Assembly: GCF_009664855.1 (NCBI RefSeq)
Contig: NZ_CP045928.1
Location: 2,412,049 to 2,476,048 of the forward strand
DNA: 64,000 bases
Direction: 5' to 3'
Origin: Flavobacterium sp. SLB02
Lineage (GTDB): Bacteria > Bacteroidota > Bacteroidia > Flavobacteriales > Flavobacteriaceae
The translations under genes were made by a program, and so were the position numbers. Shown here piece after piece: positions 41,478-51,065 of the stretch. Numbering within the stretch: position 1 is the first letter of the stretch; each line of letters opens with the position of its first letter. The notes under the pieces were generated by a model that was not told the origin of the DNA, did not search any database, and saw only the letters and a list, made by a program, of their open reading frames with translations.

Positions 41478-42308
41478 CTAGTATAAATAATTCAGAGCTG
41501 TAACATCGTTAGCGTTAAAAGCTCCTGTTTCGTTTGAACCGAAACATGCTCTCATATAAGAAGTTGCGTCATACCCTGAAGGTGTTCCCGGTATTTGGAT
41601 TGCTCCTACACCTGCTGTTCCCTCGTTTGAATTTTGTCCACAACTTTGACGGCTAAACCAGTCTGTATGACGTAAACCAATACAGTGACCAATTTCGTGT
41701 GCCGCTACGTGTGCGTTTACACCTGTTGAATAAGTATCTAATCCTGAATACAATGTAACTGAATTATAAGGATTTCCTCCAGTAGGGAAACCTGCTACTC
41801 CACCGGCAGATCCTGTCTGTCTTCTTACCACAATATTTGCACCCGTAGTACTTGAACTAAAAGTCAGTGTAAAGTTGATAGACAATCCTAAACTATTGTA
41901 TCTGTTTATAGCGGCCTGCAATCCAGCACGCATATTTGTAGTCAGAGCTGTTGTACCAGTCCCTGATAATCCAACCACTTTAATAGTTTTTGGAGCTGTT
42001 ACTAAATTTGTAGTACGATATTGTTCTGTGGTAATACCTCCGTGAAGATCCATATTCTTTAATTGTTCTTCAGTCACGATAATATCTCCTTCTATCAGGA
42101 ATGCATCCTCAGTAGTACCATCTAATTTTGTATTCTGAATCACCTGCACATCTGATGTATTTAGTGAAAGTGAACTCAGTTTATTTAACACTTCTGGTGT
42201 TACTTTAAGTGATTCCTGATTAGATTGATCTGCAACATCTTCTTTGTTACAAGACACAATTGTTAGCGCTATAAATGACAGGGCTAAAAGTGATTTAATT
42301 TTTTTCAT
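41478..42308 (-). CDS. M57-type secreted zinc metalloprotease lipoprotein
   Basis: From the start at 42308 the protein has 276 residues and a lipoprotein signal (TIVSC). The zinc motif HEIGHCIGLRH is of the HExxHxxGxxH form and places it with dual-action HEIGH metallopeptidases. A conserved CFGSNETGAFNANDVTALNYLY end is present. An in-frame ATG at 42434 would add 42 residues ahead of the signal and was rejected. The lipoprotein is probably surface or periplasmic; its substrate is unknown. Confidence 0.88.
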   Translation of the reverse strand: MKKIKSLLALSFIALTIVSCNKEDVADQSNQESLKVTPEVLNKLSSLSLNTSDVQVIQNTKLDGTTEDAFLIEGDIIVTEEQLKNMDLHGGITTEQYRTTNLVTAPKTIKVVGLSGTGTTALTTNMRAGLQAAINRYNSLGLSINFTLTFSSSTTGANIVVRRQTGSAGGVAGFPTGGNPYNSVTLYSGLDTYSTGVNAHVAAHEIGHCIGLRHTDWFSRQSCGQNSNEGTAGVGAIQIPGTPSGYDATSYMRACFGSNETGAFNANDVTALNYLY

Positions 42309-42868
42309 AATAGGTTTAAATTTGGTTGTTAAAATAAGTTGATAAATTTGGGTCTTCACAAAATATTTGTAATATTCACGACCAAATTTAGATATTTTTA
42401 GTATTAAAATACTTATAATATAACATTTTAACACTATTTACCCGATAATCGCATAAATCTATTAATGATAATTATCTTACAACTGCTCTAAGCCCAGTAA
42501 AATCAGTAATTCAATACAAATCAACTTGTTATCTATAATAATGCGATTTTTGTGATCTGTTTTGTGTATTCTGTGTCAAAAAATGACTTTTAGTGTTTTC
42601 TATCATCCAAAACATAAAAAGGGTATAAAAAAAGAATCGTTCTGATAAGAATTTTGAAGATTTTGAATGAAATAAAAACCCATAATTTTATTACAAATAT
42701 TTTAATAACTTTGACTTACCTACAACGGAGAAATATTTTAGATCGAAATCATTAATCAAAAATTTCATCTTTGATTTTTCTCCATTAAGAAGTAATAAAT
42801 AGTTGCCAAAGTCAATTTTTATAAGATTGACCATTAATATTTACAATTACCCCCAACATCTATAGTAA
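42309..42868. other. Divergent promoter region between two peptidase genes
   Basis: On the plus strand TAACTTTG at 42706-42713 matches the -7 consensus and would serve the S8 peptidase with a leader of about 150 bp. No coding frame, terminator or clear repeat was seen in the remainder. Confidence 0.45.
42706..42713 (+). promoter_or_regulatory. -7 element of the S8 peptidase gene
   Basis: TAACTTTG matches TAnnTTTG exactly. A TTTTA about 20 bp upstream could act as a poor -33 element. Confidence 0.4.
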
Positions 42869-45583
42869 ATGAAGACACAAATTACTTTTCTCTTTTTTAT
42901 GATAACGACAATCAGTCTCTCACAGAGTTCTGACAAATGGAAACAATACATAAAAAAAGAAAACGAAATAAAATTTGAGAAATACTATTTTACAACTTTA
43001 GAAAATGCACATCGCAACAAATACAAGGTTGTAAAAAAACTGGATACTACTTTTTGCATTGTCGAAAATGAAAGTTTAAGATCAAATCTTTCATCAAAAA
43101 AAACTTTCGCCGTTAATCCTTTATGGAAATTACCATCCAATTTTTCAAATCATACCGAAGGCAAGGAATATATAATCGCAACTGATGCAATCGAAGTGTT
43201 ACTTACTGACTTGAAATCATTGAATATTTCTGATATCAGGATAGTAGACAACCATCTTGTATTGATAAAAAGTGATTCTAAAAAAATTCTTGATGAAATT
43301 ATAACTCTACAAAGTGTTTCTTCTATTTCTCAGGAAGCATTACAGCCCAACGTTGAATCTAAAATAGCAGATCAAAATTTTACGATCAATTCTATCAATA
43401 AAGCCAATACAAATTTTCCTCTTTTAACTGGCGAAAATCAAATTGTAGCGATTAAAGATGATCTTTTTGATGTGAATGATATTGATCTGTTAAATAAATA
43501 CATCCCCTCTACAATTGAATCCTCTATTGTTTCCAGCCACGCTACAGCCATGGCTACGATAGTTTCCGGATTAGGAAATACTTCTGCATTAGGAAAAGGA
43601 GTTGCTCAAAAGACTCAGCTGCTTTCATCTGACTTTTTGAATATTTATCCTGATGAAGTAGCTACTTTGCAAGGTGCTGCTACTCAAAATCATTCGTACG
43701 GAACAGAAATTGAAAATTTATATGGTTCGCTGGCTAATGCTTATGATTCTCAATTATTCTCAAACCCTGATTTAACTCATTGTTTTTCCTCCGGAAATAC
43801 CGGTCTTCAGGGTTATAAATCTATTACGGGTAACTTCAAGCAATCCAAAAATAGTATTGTAGTGGGTTGTATTGACCAAAACGAAGTAATTATGCCGTTT
43901 TCATCCAAAGGTCCAGCTTACGATGGCCGTATAAAACCAGAGTTAGTCGCTTTTAGCACACAAGGAACTTCAAATTCTACCGCAATAGCTACAGGAATTA
44001 TTACGCTTATGAAACAGCATTATAAAACTTTAAACAATACCTCTTTGTCTAATTCCCTCGCAAAAGCCATTTTAATTAATAGTGCCAAAGATTTAGGTAA
44101 TATAGGTCCGGATTTTACTTATGGTTATGGAAATATCAATGCTGATAAAAGTTTAAAAACAATCAGCGAAAACAGATTTATATCTGGTAATTTGACCTCT
44201 GGTCAGACAAATTCACATATTATTACGCTTCCGCTAAAGGCAAAAAACTTAAAAATCACATTAGTCTGGAACGATTTACCCGCTGCGATCAATAGCAATA
44301 TAAGTTTGGTAAACGATTTGGATCTGGAAATTGTTTCGGCTGAAAATACTACTTTTTTACCCTGGATTCTTAATCCTGATGCCCCTGATCAGCAAGCTAC
44401 AAGAGGAAAAGATAAGATTAACAATATAGAGCAAGTAACTATCGAAAATCCCGCATCCCGATCTTATACTATAAACGTTATGGGTACATACGTATCGAAT
44501 ACAGCTCAGGAATACAGTATTGCTTACGAATATGAACCGGAAAATCAATTCGAATGGAATTACCCTGTTGCTAATGATAATTTCCCTTATGATGGCAAAA
44601 CGATTTCACCTTTTAAATGGAATTCTTCCTTTTCTGGTGTCGCCGGACAATTGTCTATAAGTTATAATAATGGACAGACCTGGGAAATTATCGCAGACAA
44701 TATAAATCTGGATAATGAACAAGTTACCTATACTCCTGCAGAGAAAAAATTTTCGAAAGCAATATTAAAGATGACCATTGCAAATACCGATTATATCTCT
44801 GATCAATTTACAATTTCTTATGATTTAAATATCAGTACCAGTTTAGTTTGCGATGGAACTACAGAAATTAATTGGGACAAACCTGCCGATGTTGCTTCAT
44901 TTACTATTTATCAACTAACAGGAGATCATTTAGAATTTAAAGAACAAACAACAAACACTACTTATGCCTATACTGATGCGAAAATTTATACTATTTCTCC
45001 AGTATTTGATAGTAATGAAGGAATAAAAAGTGAATCAACATTGCCGTATACTCAAAACTCTAATTGCTATTTCGAGTTGGCTTTTGCAGAAGTTTTTGAG
45101 GAAAATAAAGTAAAAATTGATGCCAGTCTTTTCAGTTTGTACAATATCAAAAGAATTGAGCTCGTAAAAATAATTAATACTACCGAAACTATTATTAGCA
45201 CAATAAATGACATCGATTCAAAAACATTCTCTTTTTTAGATACTATCCCTACAAAGGGTACCAATAAATATAAAATAAATATAGTTTTAGAGAACAATAC
45301 TATAATAAGCTCTATAATTCTTGATGCTAATTATTTAGGCAATGATTTGTTTTTTGTGCATCCTACTCTATTAAGCAAAAATGAAGAATTAAATATTGAA
45401 GCCAAAAAAGAGGAAAACGCTATTTTCTATTTGTATACTATAAACGGACAAAATACTATTACCTCTCCTTTGATTTCTAAAACCAATGATATCAATCTAA
45501 AAAATACTGCGGCAGGAATTTACATCTACAAAATAATTACCAACTCAGGCGAAATTCAAACAGGGAAAATTGCTGTTTTTTAA
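42869..45583 (+). CDS. Divergent S8 (subtilisin-like) serine peptidase with type IX secretion signal
   Basis: The 904-residue protein has a signal peptide (about 1-19), a prodomain-like region (about 20-160) and a subtilisin-like core (about 185-430). The triad is D197 in VAIKDD, H224 in SHATAMATIVSG and S368 in GTSNSTAIATG, with oxyanion N310. These motifs differ clearly from the textbook DTG, HGTH and GTSMA. Beta-sandwich domains follow (about 435-820) and a Por-type sorting end (about 830-904). It is probably surface-bound or secreted. Its substrate is unknown. Confidence 0.85.
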   Translation: MKTQITFLFFMITTISLSQSSDKWKQYIKKENEIKFEKYYFTTLENAHRNKYKVVKKLDTTFCIVENESLRSNLSSKKTFAVNPLWKLPSNFSNHTEGKEYIIATDAIEVLLTDLKSLNISDIRIVDNHLVLIKSDSKKILDEIITLQSVSSISQEALQPNVESKIADQNFTINSINKANTNFPLLTGENQIVAIKDDLFDVNDIDLLNKYIPSTIESSIVSSHATAMATIVSGLGNTSALGKGVAQKTQLLSSDFLNIYPDEVATLQGAATQNHSYGTEIENLYGSLANAYDSQLFSNPDLTHCFSSGNTGLQGYKSITGNFKQSKNSIVVGCIDQNEVIMPFSSKGPAYDGRIKPELVAFSTQGTSNSTAIATGIITLMKQHYKTLNNTSLSNSLAKAILINSAKDLGNIGPDFTYGYGNINADKSLKTISENRFISGNLTSGQTNSHIITLPLKAKNLKITLVWNDLPAAINSNISLVNDLDLEIVSAENTTFLPWILNPDAPDQQATRGKDKINNIEQVTIENPASRSYTINVMGTYVSNTAQEYSIAYEYEPENQFEWNYPVANDNFPYDGKTISPFKWNSSFSGVAGQLSISYNNGQTWEIIADNINLDNEQVTYTPAEKKFSKAILKMTIANTDYISDQFTISYDLNISTSLVCDGTTEINWDKPADVASFTIYQLTGDHLEFKEQTTNTTYAYTDAKIYTISPVFDSNEGIKSESTLPYTQNSNCYFELAFAEVFEENKVKIDASLFSLYNIKRIELVKIINTTETIISTINDIDSKTFSFLDTIPTKGTNKYKINIVLENNTIISSIILDANYLGNDLFFVHPTLLSKNEELNIEAKKEENAIFYLYTINGQNTITSPLISKTNDINLKNTAAGIYIYKIITNSGEIQTGKIAVF

Positions 45584-45671
45584 ATTGTTGTTAGATGCTT
45601 AGGATGAAGGATTCGATTTATGTATTTAATCTGCGGTCAGATATAAAATTTTTAAAGAAAAGTTGCTTGGA

Positions 45672-46109
45672 TCATTTATCATTTTTATCTTCAAAAATTA
45701 CTTTCCCATAATTTATTTTTTTCATCTCGTATTTGAAAGGCAGATAGTAATCATCAATCCATTCTTCATTTTGAAAGATAAAAGATAAGTGTTTTCTAAT
45801 ATTGTTTTCCGGAGTATAAATTGTAAGATTATCTCCTTCGGCAGGTTCGTAATCAAAATCAAAACAATTTTTACTGTTAAGATCAATAAGCATTTTTTCA
45901 GTAGTCAAATCTTCTGATAAAGTTTTATCCGGTAAATACCCCATTCCATCCATTGTATATTTACTTGGGCCTAAGCATCTTTCTAACGTCCAGGTAAAGT
46001 CGTTACGTCTTTTATTTTTAGATTTTCTTGAGTTTTTATGATGTACCACTTTATCCATAGTTGCTGGAAAACAAGTGCAAAGTTTAATTTCTTTTCCGGT
46101 TTCGCACAT
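45672..46109 (-). CDS. Cys-rich hypothetical protein
   Basis: The 145-residue protein starts MCETGKEIKLCTCFP with Cys2, Cys11 and Cys13, followed by His and Lys-rich sequence, which may bind metal. A conserved centre contains WTLERCLGP and NCFDFDYEPAEGDNL. I recall similar unnamed proteins in Flavobacteria but know no function. It has no signal peptide and is probably cytosolic. It converges with the S8 peptidase gene. Confidence 0.65.
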   Translation of the reverse strand: MCETGKEIKLCTCFPATMDKVVHHKNSRKSKNKRRNDFTWTLERCLGPSKYTMDGMGYLPDKTLSEDLTTEKMLIDLNSKNCFDFDYEPAEGDNLTIYTPENNIRKHLSFIFQNEEWIDDYYLPFKYEMKKINYGKVIFEDKNDK

Positions 46110-46281
46110 AGATTAAATTATAATATATATTCATATCAGTAATTGTTGCTTCAGTAAAACTACCAAATTTTATTTACCAATTAAGCCGTAATTATGAAAT
46201 TTCAAGATTACTTACAGAAAGACTTTTTATTCTGTATTTTTTTTAATTATAAAATTAAATTTAAAAAGAGCTTTCTAGCCT

Positions 46282-47193
46282 TTATATTTCTCTTAAATGG
46301 AAAGTTCTGAAATCTAAAGGAGAAATACTAGTATGTTTTTTAAAATATTTTACAAAGTAAGAATCATCATCAAAACCAAGATGATATCCTATTTTATTGA
46401 TATTGTAATTAGTATCAAGAAGCAATCTTTGAGCTTCTGCAATAATCCTTTCGTGAATCATCTCAGAAGGGCTTTTATCTAACAACTGACTCGTTAAGTC
46501 TGATAATGTTCTGGATGATATTTGCAGAAGCCCTGCGTAATCAGATATCTTAAGTCTTTTTTTATAATTTTCCTCTATAAGATTAACAAATTTAATTAAT
46601 TGAAGCTGTTTTTTATCCTCAGGTAAGATCTGGCGCCCATCAATTGTATTCGATTTTCTCCATCTGTACTGCACCTGAATCAAAAATACTTTGAGGTAAC
46701 ACTTTAAAAGTTCTTCATGACTGGATTCATTCTTATCTTCTATTTCATTTTTTATCAGGTTTAAATATTCATCTAAAATAAAAGTATCATCTGAATTAAG
46801 CGTCCAGGAGGGGTGTTTCTGATTGTTAAACAGGCTTTGTTTGAAGAAAAACTCTATATCACTATTGTTCTGAATCAGAAACTCTTCATTAAACTGAATT
46901 AACACTCCTTTATAATCGGTATTCCTGTCAAAATAATGAATATCATTTTTGCTCAAAAAAAACAGCGTATTTTCGTCAATATCATATGCTTTAAAATTAA
47001 TAAAATACCTGCCTCTTCCTTTTTTAAACCAAATGATCTGGTAATGATCCACGGCATGAGCTTTCCTCCTTTTTTTATCATATTTTTTTAAATAATTATC
47101 AATTTCATGCACCGAAAATCTTGGCACGTTATGCTGATATTGATTCAGATGATATTCAGCAACATTAGTGGGAGTGTCATTATTTATTTGCAT
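46282..47193 (-). CDS. AraC family transcriptional regulator
   Basis: The 303-residue protein has an N-terminal cupin-like AraC binding domain (about 25-150) and two C-terminal HTHs (about 200-300), with INKIGYHLGFDDDSYFVKYF in the second. It lies 56 bp after the quinone reductase gene on the same strand and may be the last gene of the TetR-controlled operon. Its effector and targets are unknown. Confidence 0.88.
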   Translation of the reverse strand: MQINNDTPTNVAEYHLNQYQHNVPRFSVHEIDNYLKKYDKKRRKAHAVDHYQIIWFKKGRGRYFINFKAYDIDENTLFFLSKNDIHYFDRNTDYKGVLIQFNEEFLIQNNSDIEFFFKQSLFNNQKHPSWTLNSDDTFILDEYLNLIKNEIEDKNESSHEELLKCYLKVFLIQVQYRWRKSNTIDGRQILPEDKKQLQLIKFVNLIEENYKKRLKISDYAGLLQISSRTLSDLTSQLLDKSPSEMIHERIIAEAQRLLLDTNYNINKIGYHLGFDDDSYFVKYFKKHTSISPLDFRTFHLREI

Positions 47194-47249
47194 TTGCTGC
47201 GATTAATAAATTTATAATTGAAAGATGAAGAAAATCTTAGAAGACATAA

Positions 47250-48260
47250 TTAAAAGTTCTCACTCTTTACTTGTATTACAACTTTACCTTTTGCACGACC
47301 ACTTTCTACATATTCCAGCGCCTCATTTGTTTGTTCAAAAGCAAATACTTTATCTACTACAGGTTTAATAACATCAGCTTCAATCAGATTAGTGATTTCC
47401 TGCAGCTGGCTTCCTTCTGCCCTCATAAATAAAAAACTAAACACAACCTGCTTTTTTTGAGCCTTGCTTCTTGTGCCAAAACTAATCAATGATATAATCA
47501 TTTTGATATACCATGGCAATCCTAAATCCTTCGCAAATTCAGGTGTTGGAGGCCCTGAAATAGAGATGATCTTACCGCCTCGTTTTAAGACGTTTAATGA
47601 TTTTTCAAGTGTTTTTTGATCCTGACTGTTTACTACAACATCATACTCTTTAAGTACATGTTCAAAATCATGTGTTTTGTAATCGATCAGTACATCAGCG
47701 CCCAGATTTTTAAGTAATTCAAAGCTTTTATTACTGGCTGTTGTGGCAACCTGTGCTCCAAGATGTTTTGCCAGTTGTATGGCTACAGTTCCCACACCGC
47801 CTGAACCTGCCTGTATAAATACCTTCTGACCTTTTTTTAAATCTCCACGCTCAACCAATGTCTGCCATGCCGTTAGTGCTACCAGCGGGATAGAGGCTGC
47901 TTCGTTCATCGAAATGTTTTTGGGTTTAAATGCCACATCTTTGTCATTTACGGCGATATATTGCGCAAAGGTTCCTACGTGGTAATCTGCAGGACGTGAA
48001 TATACTTCGTCACCAACTTTAAATTTCGTGACATTTTTACCCACTTTGGTAACGATACCGGCCACATCATGACCAAGAATCATAGGCAATTTGTAAGGAA
48101 GCATCAATTTAAATTCTCCTTTTTTAATTTTTGAATCCAGAACATTAACGCCCGCTGAATAGACCTCAATCAAAACATCGTTGTTACCCACAACAGGATT
48201 TGGAACATCTGCAAGCTGAAGAGCTCCTTTGGTATATTTATTTATGATAAATGCTTTCAT
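47250..48260 (-). CDS. NADP-dependent zinc-free quinone oxidoreductase (MDR family)
   Basis: The 336-residue protein has a GroES-like domain (about 25-125) and a Rossmann domain with AGSGGVGTVAIQLAKHLGA (about 153-171). It lacks the structural zinc cysteines and so fits quinone reductase-like enzymes that reduce quinones or enones with NADPH. It starts 1 bp after the SDR stop codon and is cotranscribed with it. Together with the SDR and TetR genes it probably forms a detoxification module. The substrate is unknown. Confidence 0.88.
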   Translation of the reverse strand: MKAFIINKYTKGALQLADVPNPVVGNNDVLIEVYSAGVNVLDSKIKKGEFKLMLPYKLPMILGHDVAGIVTKVGKNVTKFKVGDEVYSRPADYHVGTFAQYIAVNDKDVAFKPKNISMNEAASIPLVALTAWQTLVERGDLKKGQKVFIQAGSGGVGTVAIQLAKHLGAQVATTASNKSFELLKNLGADVLIDYKTHDFEHVLKEYDVVVNSQDQKTLEKSLNVLKRGGKIISISGPPTPEFAKDLGLPWYIKMIISLISFGTRSKAQKKQVVFSFLFMRAEGSQLQEITNLIEADVIKPVVDKVFAFEQTNEALEYVESGRAKGKVVIQVKSENF

Positions 48261-48261
48261 G

Positions 48262-49029
48262 TTAGTTTTTTAAAAGTTGATAACTTTTCTTTGGATTAAT
48301 TAATTTATAAGCCATTTTCGGGAAAAACCTGTTGATTACGTTAAATAGTTTTGCGTCACCAACTCGTATTGTATAATGTTCTTTTCGAAGCCCGGCGATA
48401 AGGCCTTTTACCATTTCTTCAACAGATATTTTTTTATCTTTCCGTTCTGCAGTCATTTCTGTAGCAACAAGCGGCGGGATCAGTTCAAATATTTTTACGT
48501 TACTGCCAATGATCTTTAAATGTTCACGTAGCGATATCGTGTAAAAAGCCAATGCTGTTTTAGAAGAAGAATAAGTAGCTTCCAGCAGCGACGGACTCTG
48601 ACTAAGTATTGATGTAGTATTTATTATCGCTGCTTCTTTTCGTGATTTCAGCATGTCCATAAAAATATTATTCAGTCTTACTACTCCCAGATAATTCACT
48701 TCCATTTCGTAGGCAGCACCATCAGTATGTGTGTCATTAGCAATACCTAAATTTGAAGGTGGTACAAGTACAGCGGCGTTATTATACAAAATATCGATAC
48801 CGCCCAATTCCTTTACTTTATTGAAAAGAAATTTCGCATCTTCTTTATTGGCTATATCACTTTGGATTGTTATAATAGCAGGATTTGCTTTTTTAGCAGC
48901 ATCAAGTTTGGCCTGATTCCTTCCGGTAACGATTACTTTCGCACCAATTGCTAAAAACTGTTTGGCGGCTTCAAGCCCAATTCCGGATGCTCCGCCGGTT
49001 ATCAATATTGTTTTACCTTGTACGTTCAT
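48262..49029 (-). CDS. SDR family oxidoreductase
   Basis: The 255-residue protein has the SDR cofactor motif TGGASGIGLEAAKQ (about 12-25), NNAAVL, and the active site YSSSK with Ser/Tyr/Lys (Tyr about 154). It resembles DltE-type short-chain dehydrogenases. Two TetR-type operator sites lie upstream and point to repression by the neighbouring TetR protein. It leads an operon with the quinone reductase. Confidence 0.9.
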   Translation of the reverse strand: MNVQGKTILITGGASGIGLEAAKQFLAIGAKVIVTGRNQAKLDAAKKANPAIITIQSDIANKEDAKFLFNKVKELGGIDILYNNAAVLVPPSNLGIANDTHTDGAAYEMEVNYLGVVRLNNIFMDMLKSRKEAAIINTTSILSQSPSLLEATYSSSKTALAFYTISLREHLKIIGSNVKIFELIPPLVATEMTAERKDKKISVEEMVKGLIAGLRKEHYTIRVGDAKLFNVINRFFPKMAYKLINPKKSYQLLKN

Positions 49030-49074
49030 TATGATGTATTTAAAGAGTTATTATTTTTATTTTATTTTACATTT

Positions 49075-49114
49075 TAGACTTTTTAGTCTATTTTAAAATA
49101 TACTTTTCGGTCTA
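49075..49114 (-). promoter_or_regulatory. TetR-type operator pair before the SDR gene
   Basis: TAGACT-TTTT-AGTCTA at 49075-49090 is a perfect inverted repeat. TATACT-TTTC-GGTCTA at 49099-49114 is a second, imperfect copy whose centre is 24 bp away. They share the form TAKACT-n4-AGTMTA with a site before the TetR gene. They lie 46-85 bp upstream of the SDR start codon, and a near-consensus -7 (TATATTTT) overlaps the second. Confidence 0.65.
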
Positions 49115-49132
49115 TTTTTAATCAAAAAAAAA

Positions 49133-49723
49133 TTATATGATGTATTGTTCTAATTCAGATTTTAAACTTTTGATAAGTCCCTGCATTGGTTTTGCTGTAC
49201 CCATAACTCTGCACATTACAATACCTCCTTCAACTGAAGCTACTAATTTAAAAGCAAAGACAGCAGGATCAAGTTTAGCGGAAAACTCCCCAATATTAAT
49301 TCCTTCCTGAAGTACCCCCGCTAACTCCTGTTGACCGCTTCTAAATACTTTGGCAACTTTCTCTTTTATAAGAGGATAATTATCATCTGCTTCTACAGCA
49401 GTATTAAGTATGGGGCAACCCCCGGAAATATAAGTTTCAATTGGGTCTTTATAAAAATCTAAAAATGCAAACACTTTACCTTTACTTGTTTTTGCCTGAT
49501 AAACCGCTCCTCTGATTCGGTCTGAAACCATTTTCAGTGACAAATCAATAACCTGCTCTGATAAATCTTCTTTATTTTCAAAATGACCGTAAAGGCAGCC
49601 CTTTGTAAGTTTAGTGGCTTCGAGAATATCATCAATATTAACCCCCGAAATACCTTTTTCATTATAAAGAGGTACCGCAGTTTCCAGTATAAATTGTTTT
49701 GTTCTTTCAGCCTTACTAAGCAT
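49133..49723 (-). CDS. TetR/AcrR family repressor
   Basis: The 196-residue protein has an N-terminal TetR HTH (about 10-57, with ATKLTKGCLYGHFENKEDL) and an all-helical ligand-binding C-terminal domain. It precedes the SDR/quinone reductase operon on the same strand. Operator-like palindromes are found in both its own promoter and that of the SDR gene, so it is probably a ligand-released, self-regulating repressor. Confidence 0.92.
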   Translation of the reverse strand: MLSKAERTKQFILETAVPLYNEKGISGVNIDDILEATKLTKGCLYGHFENKEDLSEQVIDLSLKMVSDRIRGAVYQAKTSKGKVFAFLDFYKDPIETYISGGCPILNTAVEADDNYPLIKEKVAKVFRSGQQELAGVLQEGINIGEFSAKLDPAVFAFKLVASVEGGIVMCRVMGTAKPMQGLIKSLKSELEQYII

Positions 49724-49741
49724 TGTTCATTAATTAGATTG

Positions 49742-49763
49742 CAAATATACTAAAAAGTATATT
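49742..49763 (-). promoter_or_regulatory. TetR autoregulatory operator overlapping the -7 box
   Basis: AATATACT-AAAA-AGTATATT at 49744-49763 has perfect 8-bp arms. The minus-strand -7 element TATATTTG at 49749-49742 overlaps it, so a bound repressor would block the promoter. The inner part matches the two sites before the SDR gene. Confidence 0.65.
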
Positions 49764-50172
49764 TTAAAATAAACATTAATAATAAATTATGCTTTATTTA
49801 TTTTAAATTTTAAAAAAAACTCCGGAGAAAGAATTACTACGAAAAAAATACACGTTCTACCCTTTTCAAAGTTTCCTCTGCACTGTACATTTACATATAG
49901 ATCATCATAATCTTAATTATTTAAATAGTACACAATTTTTTACCTATTTATTTAATAAAAACATTTTTTAAATACTAAAAAAACACACAAATAACATATG
50001 TAAGATTTTTACATACCTAAAATCGTACTTTTTTACTCCCCTTTCAAATTGTTATTATTCAACTTTGCTGCATCAATTATAATGCGCTGTTTTTTAACCG
50101 CTTATGCATTGATAAATTACTATCCATATTTTAATAACCATTAATTAATTATTAACCTTAAAGTTTTTACAA
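49764..50172. other. AT-rich upstream region of the PL14-like gene
   Basis: The stretch is very AT-rich and holds no coding frame. CAACTTTGC at about 50060-50068 is a one-mismatch -7 candidate for the PL14-like gene. I see no repeat or operator otherwise. Confidence 0.3.
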
Positions 50173-50955
50173 ATGAAAAAAATCTTCAAATTAACAAGTT
50201 TGCTATTTATTATGGCATTAGTGTTTAATTCCTGCGAAAAGGAACAAGAGTTAAATGAGCCCCAAGCCGTTAGCAAAGAAGCATCGCAAAGTGCTAATGA
50301 CGCAACGCAAAACACTCACAAAGCTGCTGCTGCTTTAGCAGGTGGCGGTGCCGGTGCCAGAACGATTACATTGCAAACAAATACACTATCGTGTCCGGGT
50401 GGTTTGTGTACATCCTACGGCGTTTGGTCGGGCGGTGTTTACACTGTTTGGTTCCAGATGAAATTTAATTCCGGATTTTATTGGAGCAGAGGCGGTAAAT
50501 GCGGATATGGTATCCTAATTGGCGATCAGAACACCGGTGGCGATCCTGGATGGGATGGTAATGGCGGTAGTGCCCGATTTATGTGGTATTGTCCAAACGG
50601 ATCAAACAGTGCCAAAGGAAGCGGCGCTTACCTTCAGCCCTATGTTTATTATAAAGATCAGCCGGGACAATTTGGTAATGATTTTGGAAAAAAATATTTC
50701 ATACAAGAAGGCGTTACATACAACTGTCAAATCTCAGTTAAGTTAAATACCGGATCAAATACTGACGGATATGTCAAATATTATGTAAATGGTACAGAGC
50801 TGTTAAACCAAACCATTCGTTGGGTAACTAACGATTCTAAGCGAAATGTAAATGCAGTAAGTCTGCATACCTTCCGTGGTGGCAGTCAGGAATACTGGAA
50901 AGCTCCGGTAACCAGTTCTATTTATTATCCTAGCGCTTCTTGGGACGCTCAATAA
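50173..50955 (+). CDS. PL14-like polysaccharide lyase lipoprotein
   Basis: The 260-residue protein has a lipoprotein signal (VFNSC, Cys21), a low-complexity Ala/Gly linker (about 48-63) and a beta-jelly-roll of about 195 residues. Segments such as WSRGGKCGYGILIGD and GNGGSARFMWY followed by YVYYKDQPGQFG resemble the PL14 fold of alginate and glucuronan lyases. The call is by eye and could instead be a non-catalytic lectin-like relative. It stands alone, far from the main carbohydrate locus, with its own terminator. A uronate polymer is the expected substrate. Confidence 0.65.
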   Translation: MKKIFKLTSLLFIMALVFNSCEKEQELNEPQAVSKEASQSANDATQNTHKAAAALAGGGAGARTITLQTNTLSCPGGLCTSYGVWSGGVYTVWFQMKFNSGFYWSRGGKCGYGILIGDQNTGGDPGWDGNGGSARFMWYCPNGSNSAKGSGAYLQPYVYYKDQPGQFGNDFGKKYFIQEGVTYNCQISVKLNTGSNTDGYVKYYVNGTELLNQTIRWVTNDSKRNVNAVSLHTFRGGSQEYWKAPVTSSIYYPSASWDAQ

Positions 50956-50979
50956 ATAGTTTTAAAAAGTAAAAAACTG

Positions 50980-51009
50980 AAAATCCCATTTCGTAAGAAA
51001 TGGGATTTT
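50980..51009 (+). terminator. Terminator of the PL14-like gene
   Basis: AAAATCCCATTTC and GAAATGGGATTTT form a perfect 13-bp stem with a GTAA loop and a T-rich tail. Similar stems end the genes at 56221 and 61791. Confidence 0.85.
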
Positions 51010-51065
51010 CTTATTGTTTTCTAAAGTTTTTTTGAGCTTCAATCGTTTACATGCTGCTCTGTTTG

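Noticed and set aside
42309..42434. N-terminal extension of the M57-type protease
   Set aside because: It would place 42 residues ahead of a clear lipoprotein signal peptide.
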